This document shows, piece by piece, positions 52,230 to 58,720 of a stretch of 64,000 nucleotides of DNA; the first letter of the stretch is position 1, and each line of letters begins with the position of its first letter. This DNA is from DASQHW01 sp038209365 (GTDB lineage: Bacteria; Actinomycetota; Acidimicrobiia; IMCC26256; PALSA-610), in NCBI GenBank assembly GCA_038209365.1, contig JBBQXS010000002.1, forward strand, positions 62,001 to 126,000, in the 5' to 3' direction. Below the pieces are notes generated by a model, which saw nothing but the letters and a program-made list of their open reading frames with translations, did not search any database and had not been told where the DNA came from. The position numbers and the translations under genes are program-made.

Positions 52230-53192
52230 TCAGCACGCCATCGTGACGTCGAACGTCGTCGCGGTGAGGAGCCCGCTCAAGAGGGCGAAGGTGATGCTGA
52301 TCGAGGTGGGAGCGCGAGCGCTGATCACGGGAATCGCCGTCTGGACTTCAGCGACTGCGCTGACGGCGCAATGACTGATGTCCTGGTCGAACGTGATCGT
52401 GTACGTCTTGGACACGACGCCGGAATAGCTGACACCTGTGATGTGCCTGGAGTACAGCAAATTCCCCGCGCCGTCGATCTTCCCGAAGATCGGAACGGGA
52501 CTCACGCCCGGGACGCCTTGAGGTCCGGTGTCACCGGTCAGACCCTGAATACCACGTGGTCCTGTGGGTCCGATGTCTCCGGGCACCCCGTCGATCCCTG
52601 CCGGTCCGCCTGGTCCGGTCGCACCGGGCAGGCCCTGAATCCCACGTGGTCCCGTGGGTCCGATGTCTCCGGGCACCCCGTCGATCCCTACCGGTCCGCC
52701 TGGTCCGGTCGCGCCCGCGAGGCCCTCGGGCCCGGTCGCACCGGCGAGCCCGGGTACGCCGGGGAGCCCCTGCACACCTCGCACTCCGATCGCGCCCCTG
52801 CTCGCGACGAGATTCCAGTAGGTGGTGTTCGTCGGCTTGGTACCGACGGGCGGCGCGACCTTGGCGACGTAGCTCGAACCGAGGTAGGACACGACATCGG
52901 CGACCTGATAGGTGAAGATCGAGTACCAGAGGCCTCTCGACTTCCAGCTCGCCCAGCTCATCGGAGCCTCACCGGCCACGCATTTCTGGCCTGCGCTGCG
53001 GTCGATCACTCTCAATGCGCCGCTGGTCTTGTTGCGACATCCGTTGATGACGTTGCCGTCGGGAACGTCGGCAACCGCGATGCTTCCACCGAGCATCACG
53101 ACAATGCCCATCAACCCGGCCAGACGCCACGACCAAGCGACCTTGCTCCGGCTCCCCCACATTCCCGAACCCCCCACGTGCGCGCGGCGCAT
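52230..53192 (-). CDS. Secreted collagen-like protein with CBM5/12-like module
   Basis: 320 residues. Signal-like helix around residues 24-41 (RLAGLMGIVVMLGGSIAVA). Then about 80 residues with YQVADVVSYLGSSYVAKVAPPVGTKPTNTTYWNLVA, a chitin-binding (CBM5/12) type pattern. Next, about 100 residues of Gly-X-Y collagen repeats including a 30-residue unit present twice (GIDGVPGDIGPTGPRGIQGL). The C-terminal 90 residues are beta-rich and Cys-ended, perhaps a trimerisation head. Probably an extracellular fibre or adhesin. Low similarity to neighbours; single gene. Start uncertain (no clear SD). Confidence 0.8.
   Translation of the reverse strand: MRRAHVGGSGMWGSRSKVAWSWRLAGLMGIVVMLGGSIAVADVPDGNVINGCRNKTSGALRVIDRSAGQKCVAGEAPMSWASWKSRGLWYSIFTYQVADVVSYLGSSYVAKVAPPVGTKPTNTTYWNLVASRGAIGVRGVQGLPGVPGLAGATGPEGLAGATGPGGPVGIDGVPGDIGPTGPRGIQGLPGATGPGGPAGIDGVPGDIGPTGPRGIQGLTGDTGPQGVPGVSPVPIFGKIDGAGNLLYSRHITGVSYSGVVSKTYTITFDQDISHCAVSAVAEVQTAIPVISARAPTSISITFALLSGLLTATTFDVTMAC
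52541..52720. repeat. 90-bp tandem repeat in the collagen-like gene
   Basis: Two head-to-tail copies with period 90 bp (52541-52630 and 52631-52720), nearly identical, encoding 30-residue Gly-X-Y units. Recent duplication inside the gene. Confidence 0.85.
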
Positions 53193-53316
53193 TATGACGC
53201 CGAGCCTCTACCCAGAGAACACCCGAATGACGACGGCGACAACGGGCCAATATCTGTCAGCAAAAGCCGTCGCGTTCCACGGCACACAGTGGAGACAAGA
53301 ACTTGTGCTTCGCCCA

Positions 53317-53339
53317 GCGAGTCGAACTGTTCGACTCGC
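53317..53339 (-). terminator. Strong hairpin downstream of glnA
   Basis: Perfect inverted repeat GCGAGTCGAAC / GTTCGACTCGC with 1 nt between the arms, 42 nt past the glnA stop. No T run follows, as often in high-GC Actinobacteria. A terminator, or an mRNA 3'-end stabiliser. Confidence 0.55.
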
Positions 53340-53380
53340 GCGCAGCTCGTCGCGCGTGCTGGTCACGGCATGCGCGCCGG

Positions 53381-54814
53381 CTATATGTCGTAGTACAAGT
53401 AGAACTCCCAGGGGTGCGGCCTGAGCTGCACCTGGTCGATCTCGTGTTCCTTCTTGTACGTGACCCATGTGTCGATCACATCGGGGGTGAACACGTCGCC
53501 GCGCAACAGGAACTCGTGGTCGGCTTCGAGCGCGGCGAGCGACTCGTTCAACGATCCGGGCACCTGCGGCACCTGCGCGAGTTCCTCGGGCGGCAGATCG
53601 TACAGGTCGCGGTCGAGCGGCTTCGGGGGCTCGATGCGGTTCTGGATGCCGTCGAGGCCTGCCATCAACATCGCGGAGAACGCGAGATACGGATTGCACG
53701 ACGGGTCGGGACACCGGAACTCGAGCCGCTTCGCCTTCGGTGACTTCGAGTACAACGGGATGCGCACGGACGCCGAACGGTTGCGCTGCGAGTACACGAG
53801 GTTGACCGGCGCCTCGTAGCCGGGCACCAACCGCTTGTACGAGTTCGTCGTCGGGTTCGAGAACGCGCAGATCGCCGGCGCGTGCGACAGCAGACCACCG
53901 ATGTACCACCGCGCGCTGTCGGAGAGCCCGGCATAGCCCTTTTCGTCGAAGAACGTCGGCTCGCCGCCCTTCCAAAGGGACTGGTGCACGTGCATCCCCG
54001 AGCCGTTGTCCATGAACAGGGGCTTCGGCATGAACGTCACGGAGTATCCGGCCGCGCGTGCAACGTTCTTGACGACGTACTTGTAGAGCATCAGCTTGTC
54101 GGCCATCACCGCGAGCTTGTCGAAGCGCATGTCGATTTCGGCCTGCCCCGCCGTGCCGACCTCGTGGTGCTGTACCTCGATCGTGATGCCGACCTGCTCC
54201 AGCACGCGCACCATCTCGGAGCGGAGATCCTGGAACTGGTCCATCGGCGGTACCGGGAAGTAGCCCTCCTTGTACCGCGGCTTGTACGCGAGGTTCGGCG
54301 CGCCGGAAAGCTCGCGCTCGCGTCCCGAGTTCCACACACCTTCGACCGAGTCGAGGTAGTAGTAGCCCGAGAACTGGTTCTGGTCGAAGCGCACCGAGTC
54401 GAAGATGTAGAACTCGGCTTCGGGTCCGAAGTACGCCGTGTCCGCGATACCCGTGGACACCAGGTAGGCCTCGGCCTTCTGGGCGATGTAACGCGGGTCG
54501 CGCGAATAGGACTCCCCCGTGACGGGGTCGCGCACGAAGCAGTTGATGTTCAGCGTCGGGTGCTGACGGAACGGGTCGACAACCGCGGTCGTGGGATCGG
54601 GGATCAGGAGCATGTCGGACTCCTGGATCTCCTGGAAACCGCGGATCGACGAGCCGTCGAAGCCCAAGCCGTCTTCGAAGACATCCTCACTGAGCTCGTG
54701 CGCAGGGACCGAGAAGTGCTGCATCAGGCCCGGCAGGTCGCAGAACCGCACGTCGACGACCTCGATGCCCTGGTCCTTCATCGTCTTCAGGACGTCGTTC
54801 GGAGTCCCTGCCAT
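53381..54814 (-). CDS. glnA: Glutamine synthetase, type I beta (adenylylated)
   Basis: 477 residues. N-terminal beta-grasp GFDGSSIRGFQEIQESDM; catalytic GPEAEFYIFD, NGSGMHVHQSL, KRLVPGYEAPVNLVYSQRNRSASVRIP and the FRCPDPSCNPYLAFSAMLMAG stretch. The adenylylation loop is RDLYDLPPEE with Tyr405, so GlnE can modify it. It makes glutamine from glutamate, ammonia and ATP. ATG with AAGAGG SD; 44 nt after glnII, so the two form an operon. Confidence 0.97.
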   Translation of the reverse strand: MAGTPNDVLKTMKDQGIEVVDVRFCDLPGLMQHFSVPAHELSEDVFEDGLGFDGSSIRGFQEIQESDMLLIPDPTTAVVDPFRQHPTLNINCFVRDPVTGESYSRDPRYIAQKAEAYLVSTGIADTAYFGPEAEFYIFDSVRFDQNQFSGYYYLDSVEGVWNSGRERELSGAPNLAYKPRYKEGYFPVPPMDQFQDLRSEMVRVLEQVGITIEVQHHEVGTAGQAEIDMRFDKLAVMADKLMLYKYVVKNVARAAGYSVTFMPKPLFMDNGSGMHVHQSLWKGGEPTFFDEKGYAGLSDSARWYIGGLLSHAPAICAFSNPTTNSYKRLVPGYEAPVNLVYSQRNRSASVRIPLYSKSPKAKRLEFRCPDPSCNPYLAFSAMLMAGLDGIQNRIEPPKPLDRDLYDLPPEELAQVPQVPGSLNESLAALEADHEFLLRGDVFTPDVIDTWVTYKKEHEIDQVQLRPHPWEFYLYYDI

Positions 54815-54858
54815 TGCGACCTCTTTCCCGCGGCTCGGCGAAACCGTGCCGTTCTAGC

Positions 54859-55857
54859 TCACGACTCCAGGGCGCTGCACACCGTGTCGGTGATCAGGCG
54901 CGTCACGACGTACGGGTCCATGTTGGCGTTCGGACGGCGGTCCTCGATGTAGCCCTTCCGGTCGACCTCCACCTGCCACGGGATGCGCACCGACGCGCCT
55001 CGATCGGATACCCCGTAGTTGAACTCGTTCCACGGCGCGGTCTCGTGCAGTCCGGTGAGCCGGTGTTCGATATCCGCGCCGTAGTTCTCGACGTGCTCGG
55101 CCGCCTTCTTTCCGAGCGCCTCGCACGCCTTGATGATCGCGTCGTAATCCTCGCGCATCTCCTTGGTGGAGAAGTTGGTGTGTGCGCCCGCACCGTTCCA
55201 GTCGCCCTTCACGGGCTTCGGGTCGAGCGTGGCGCTGACATCGAACTCCTCGGCGATGCGGTACAGCAGCCAGCGCGCGATCCACAGTTGGTCCCCAACG
55301 TCGAGCGGACTGAGCGGGCCCACCTGGAACTCCCACTGGCCGGGCATCACCTCGGCGTTGATCCCCGAGATCGACAATCCCGCGGTCAGACACGCGTCGA
55401 GGTGCGCCTCGACGACATCGCGCCCATACACCTCGTCGGCGCCGACGCCGCAGTAGTAGAAGCCCTGCGGTGCGGGAAATCCACCGGCCGGAAAGCCCAG
55501 CGGACGACCCCGGTCGAAGAACGTGTACTCCTGTTCGATGCCGAAGAGCGCCTCGTGCGCCGCGTACCTGTTCGCGATCGGCTCGAGCAGCGCGCGCGTG
55601 TTCGTGATGTGCGGCGTCATGTCCGGCAACAGCACCTCGGCCATCACGAGCACGTTGTCGTCACCGCGCACCGGGTCCGGGCACGAGAACACAGGACGCA
55701 GCACGCAGTCGGAGTTCGAACCCGGCGCCTGGTTCGTGCTCGAGCCGTCGAATCCCCAGATCGGGAGGTCCTTGGCGTCCGGCACGACTTTCGTCTTCGA
55801 TCGCAGACGCGCGGTCGGCTCCGTGCCGTCGATCCAGATGTACTCGGCCTTGATCAC
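54859..55857 (-). CDS. glnII: Glutamine synthetase, type II (eukaryotic-like)
   Basis: 332 residues. AEYIWIDGTEPTARLRSKTKVV, LPIWGFDGSSTNQAPG, FGIEQEYTFFDR, PGQWEFQVGP, DWNGAGAHTNFSTK and EFNYGVSDRGASVRIP are GSII signatures. GSII is not adenylylated. The GTG start has AAGGAG 5 nt upstream. In Actinobacteria GSII genes are usually under GlnR. The candidate GlnR element lies about 120 nt upstream, and copy B of the 47-bp repeat lies in the leader. Confidence 0.96.
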   Translation of the reverse strand: MIKAEYIWIDGTEPTARLRSKTKVVPDAKDLPIWGFDGSSTNQAPGSNSDCVLRPVFSCPDPVRGDDNVLVMAEVLLPDMTPHITNTRALLEPIANRYAAHEALFGIEQEYTFFDRGRPLGFPAGGFPAPQGFYYCGVGADEVYGRDVVEAHLDACLTAGLSISGINAEVMPGQWEFQVGPLSPLDVGDQLWIARWLLYRIAEEFDVSATLDPKPVKGDWNGAGAHTNFSTKEMREDYDAIIKACEALGKKAAEHVENYGADIEHRLTGLHETAPWNEFNYGVSDRGASVRIPWQVEVDRKGYIEDRRPNANMDPYVVTRLITDTVCSALES

Positions 55858-55877
55858 TCCGGCTCCTTGTTCCTGGG

Positions 55878-55924
55878 GTCGACTCCACGCTCCGCTCCCC
55901 TACGGTCGCTTCGCTGTCGTCTCC
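55878..55924. repeat. 47-bp dispersed repeat, copy B
   Basis: 45 of 47 identical to 42214-42260. Located in the leader of glnII, 20 nt upstream of its start codon. The two ends read GTCGAC(TCC) and (GTCGTC)TCC, giving imperfect terminal direct repeats on the minus strand (GGAGACGAC, GGAGTCGAC). Confidence 0.8.
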
Positions 55925-55974
55925 CCGTTGGCGCGACTGGGTGCGATTGTCGAGGGCGAGTCTCCTGAGCCGCA

Positions 55975-56012
55975 GTTACCCCGTCGTTGCCCAAGTGTGA
56001 ACGCTCTGTTAC
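55975..56012. promoter_or_regulatory. Candidate GlnR-binding element between glnII and the third GS gene
   Basis: Four pentamers spaced by exactly 6 nt: GTTAC, GTTGC, GTGAA, GTTAC (starts 55975, 55986, 55997, 56008). This is the GlnR-box layout (gTnAC-n6-GaAAC repeated). It lies in the shared divergent region, 51 nt before the plus GS start and about 118 nt before glnII. Confidence 0.55.
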
Positions 56013-56050
56013 TGCCAGCCGCCGGCATCGGAGGGCCTGGTCAGCGGCCG

Positions 56051-56056
56051 TAAAGT
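56051..56056 (+). promoter_or_regulatory. Candidate -10 element of the third GS gene
   Basis: TAAAGT, 6 nt before the ATG at 56063, no SD; implies a leaderless or near-leaderless transcript. The GlnR-like element ends 38 nt upstream. Confidence 0.4.
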
Positions 56057-56062
56057 GACCGT

Positions 56063-57391
56063 ATGGAGCGCCAGCTCGAGTACGTCCTCCGCACCGTCGA
56101 AGAGCGCGGCGTGCGGTTCGTCCGCCTGTGGTTCACCGACGTCCTGGGCTTCTTGAAGTCGGTGGAGATCACTCCCGCCGAGCTCGAGGTGGCACTCGAG
56201 GAGGGCATGACCTTCGACGGCTCGACGATCGAGGGTTACAGCCGCATCCAAGAATCCGACATGCTCGCCCGGCCCGACGCGAACACGTTCGAGCTGCTTG
56301 CATCCAGCCAGGACGGCGACGCGGCGGTCGCGCGCATGTTCTGCGACATCGAGATGTTCTCGGGTGAGCCGTTCGACGGCGACCCGCGCTACGTGCTGAA
56401 GCGAACCCTCGAACGGGCGCGTGAGAAGGGCTTCACGTTCTTCGTCGGTCCCGAGATGGAGTTCTTCTACTTCCGCACCACGAAGAAGATCGAGCCCCTC
56501 GACAACGCGGGATACTTCGAGTTGACCGCACACGACCTCGGCTCGGAGCTGCGCAAGCAGACGGTGCTCCGGCTCGAGGCGATGGGCATTCCGGTCGAGT
56601 ACTCCTTCCACGAGAACGGTCCGTCGCAACACGAGATCGACCTGCGCTACACCGACGCGCTGACGATGGCCGACAACGTGATGACGTTCCGGCTCATCAC
56701 CAAGGAAGTCGCCGCCGACAGTGGCGTCTACGCGACATTCATGCCCAAGCCGATCGCGGGCGCGTTCGGCTCCGGCATGCACACACACCTCTCGCTGTTC
56801 GAAGGTGACGTCAACGCGTTCCACGACCCCGGCGACGAGTACGGACTGTCGAAGGTGGCGAAGCACTTCATCGCCGGCCTGCTCGTGCATGCGAGCGAGA
56901 TCTGCGCGGTGACCAACCAGTGGGTGAACTCGTACAAGAGGCTGATCCCGGGTTACGAAGCACCCGTGTACAAGTGCTGGGCACGGAACAACCGCTCGGC
57001 GCTCGTGCGTGTGCCGCTCTCGAAACGTGGCAAGGACGAGTCGGTGCGCATCGAGTTCCGTGCGCCCGACCCGGCGTGCAACCCGTACCTCGCCTTCTCG
57101 GTGATGTTGGCGGCCGGCCTCAAGGGCATCGAAGAGGGGTACCCGCTGCCGCCGGAAGCGACCGACAACATCTACGCGCTGACCGACGCCGAGCGGTTGG
57201 CCGAAGGAATCACCGCAGTGCCCGGTTCGCTCCGCGACGCGCTCGACGCGATGGAGCGCTCCGAGATGGTCGCCGAGGCGCTGGGTGAGCACGTCTTCGA
57301 GAACTTCCTGGTCAACAAGCGGCGAGAGTGGGCGGAGTACAAGTCCGACGTGACGCCGTTCGAGATCGCCCGCTACCTTCCGACACTCTGA
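56063..57391 (+). CDS. Glutamine synthetase-like enzyme, type I (GlnA2/GSI-alpha-like)
   Basis: 442 residues. TFDGSTIEGYSRIQESDM, VGPEMEFFYF, GSGMHTHLSLFEGD, NSYKRLIPGYEAPVYKCWARNNRSALVRVP and FRAPDPACNPYLAFSVMLAAG are type I catalytic motifs. The adenylylation-loop position reads DNIYALTDAER with Tyr371 but lacks the LPPEE context, so GlnE regulation is unlikely. Actinobacterial GlnA2-like proteins include true GS and gamma-glutamylpolyamine synthetases; the sequence alone does not separate them. The downstream regulator gene follows by 14 nt. Confidence 0.9.
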   Translation: MERQLEYVLRTVEERGVRFVRLWFTDVLGFLKSVEITPAELEVALEEGMTFDGSTIEGYSRIQESDMLARPDANTFELLASSQDGDAAVARMFCDIEMFSGEPFDGDPRYVLKRTLERAREKGFTFFVGPEMEFFYFRTTKKIEPLDNAGYFELTAHDLGSELRKQTVLRLEAMGIPVEYSFHENGPSQHEIDLRYTDALTMADNVMTFRLITKEVAADSGVYATFMPKPIAGAFGSGMHTHLSLFEGDVNAFHDPGDEYGLSKVAKHFIAGLLVHASEICAVTNQWVNSYKRLIPGYEAPVYKCWARNNRSALVRVPLSKRGKDESVRIEFRAPDPACNPYLAFSVMLAAGLKGIEEGYPLPPEATDNIYALTDAERLAEGITAVPGSLRDALDAMERSEMVAEALGEHVFENFLVNKRREWAEYKSDVTPFEIARYLPTL

Positions 57392-57405
57392 CCGAGAGGG
57401 TGCGG

Positions 57406-58119
57406 GTGGCTTCACTCAACGATCTCCTGCTGGTCTTTCCCGACCCGCCGCCGCCACTTCTGGCGCAGACCCTCGACCTCTCGGCCGTCCGGTGGAAGGC
57501 CGTGTCGAACGCGGCCGTTGCGATGCAGTCCGAACCGGCCGACGGCTGGACGGGCGCGGTCGTCTGCGCCGACGTCGATCCCGAAGGCGCCTTCACACTG
57601 TGCCGCACGTTGCGCAAGGGCGACTCGCGCGTCGAGTCGATCCTGTTGTTGATCTCCGGCGCGCAGCTCCACGAGCTCGAGCATCGCGAGGATCTCTTCG
57701 ACGACTTCTGCCTCTCGCCGTTCCATCCCAAAGAGCTCGAGGCACGCGTGCGTCACTTGATGTTCCGCGCGGGGCGGGCCGGTTCGCCCGAGGTCGCGTC
57801 CTACGGCGACCTGGTGCTGAACTTCGAGACGTATCAGGCCGCGATCTCGGGCAAGCCGCTCGACCTCACGTACATGGAGTACGAGCTGCTGAAGTTCTTC
57901 GTCACCCATCCCGGCAAGGTGTTCACGCGCGAGCAGTTGCTCTCCCGGGTGTGGGGCTACGAGTACTACGGCGGCGCCCGCACCGTTGACGTGCACGTGC
58001 GGCGCCTACGCGCCAAGCTCGGCGAAGAGCACGCGAACCTGATCCAGACCGTTCGCTCGGTCGGCTACCGGTTCGGCTCTTCTCGCTGGCCCGTGGGCGG
58101 CTCTGCCGAACTTGCGTGA
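57406..58119 (+). CDS. glnR: OmpR-type orphan response regulator, GlnR-like
   Basis: 237 residues: a degenerate receiver domain (NDLLLVFPDPPPPLLAQTL ... VVCADVDPEGAFTLCRTL) and a winged-helix DNA-binding domain (LTYMEYELLKFFVTHPGKVFTREQLLSRVWGYEYYGGARTVDVHVRRLRAKLG ... TVRSVGYRFG), very like actinobacterial GlnR. No histidine kinase is adjacent. GlnR controls GS, ammonium uptake and nitrite genes. GTG at 57406 has GAGAGG upstream; a GTG two codons earlier is possible. Its place beside three GS genes and a GlnR-box-like site supports the call; the receiver is more diverged than the DNA-binding half. Confidence 0.8.
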   Translation: MASLNDLLLVFPDPPPPLLAQTLDLSAVRWKAVSNAAVAMQSEPADGWTGAVVCADVDPEGAFTLCRTLRKGDSRVESILLLISGAQLHELEHREDLFDDFCLSPFHPKELEARVRHLMFRAGRAGSPEVASYGDLVLNFETYQAAISGKPLDLTYMEYELLKFFVTHPGKVFTREQLLSRVWGYEYYGGARTVDVHVRRLRAKLGEEHANLIQTVRSVGYRFGSSRWPVGGSAELA

Positions 58120-58122
58120 CCG

Positions 58123-58141
58123 ACGGCCCTCTATGGGCCGT
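58123..58141. terminator. Bidirectional hairpin between glnR and the small membrane gene
   Basis: ACGGCCC-TCTAT-GGGCCGT: seven perfect pairs, 5-nt loop, in the 25-nt space between convergent stops. Fits a shared terminator. Confidence 0.62.
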
Positions 58142-58144
58142 GTC

Positions 58145-58312
58145 TCACGCAGGTTGGTCTTGGGGGTTCCCGCCGGCGCGGCGGTCGGCATCTTCGGATT
58201 GGAGCCAGCCCTGGAGCGCGGACCAGATCGCCCCGACGAGCATCAGCCCGATCGGACCGATGACGAACAGCGCGATGAGGATCGCGACGGCGCCGATCAC
58301 GTGCGAAACCAT
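58145..58312 (-). CDS. Small single-pass membrane protein
   Basis: 55 residues: SHVIGAVAILIALFVIGPIGLMLVGAIWSALQGWL gives one or two hydrophobic helices, then a charged tail (QSEDADRRAGG). ATG at 58312 is preferred; an upstream start in frame adds nine non-hydrophobic residues. It follows ridA by 27 nt. Similar short membrane proteins occur in Actinobacteria without known function. Confidence 0.55.
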   Translation of the reverse strand: MVSHVIGAVAILIALFVIGPIGLMLVGAIWSALQGWLQSEDADRRAGGNPQDQPA

Positions 58313-58339
58313 AGGGCACGGGAGGAGGTCAGCCCGCAA

Positions 58340-58720
58340 TCACGGGGCATAGGCCCAGACCTCGATCTCGACCTCGGCGCCGCCCGGCAGCGCGGAAACC
58401 TGCACGGTTGACCGGGCGGGACGATGGTCTCCGAAGGCCTCGGCGTACACCGCGTTGACGGTCGCGAATTGTGCGATGTCCGTGACGAACACCGTTGTCT
58501 TGGCGACGTCTGCGAGCGAGATGCCACAGTCGCCGAGCACTGCCGCAATGTTCGCGAGCACCTGGCGAGCCTGGGCTTCGACGCCGTCGACGATCTTGCC
58601 CGTCGCCGGGTCGAGACCGACCTGACCGGCGCAGACGATCCAGTCTCCAGCCCGCACCGCAGGCGAGTACGGCCCCGCGACCGCCGGCGCGTTCGGAGTA
58701 GGTAGGGGCTGCACACTCAC
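58340..58720 (-). CDS. RidA family reactive-intermediate deaminase
   Basis: 126 residues. PTPNAPAVAGPYSPAVRAGDWIVCAGQVGLDPATGKIVDG and QARQVLANIAAVLGDCGISLADVAKTTVFVTDIAQFATVNAVYAEAF are RidA/YjgF hallmarks. The arginine of the enamine/imine-hydrolysing site lies in the RPARSTVQVSALP stretch. It removes reactive 2-aminoacrylate-type imines. The GTG start overlaps the stop of the molybdenum-hydroxylase-like gene as GTGA, so the two are co-translated. Confidence 0.92.
   Translation of the reverse strand: MSVQPLPTPNAPAVAGPYSPAVRAGDWIVCAGQVGLDPATGKIVDGVEAQARQVLANIAAVLGDCGISLADVAKTTVFVTDIAQFATVNAVYAEAFGDHRPARSTVQVSALPGGAEVEIEVWAYAP

Noticed and set aside
50883..53393. An 836-codon plus-strand frame across three minus-strand genes
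   Set aside because: It contains translated antisense of Gly-X-Y and VOC genes and no coherent domain.
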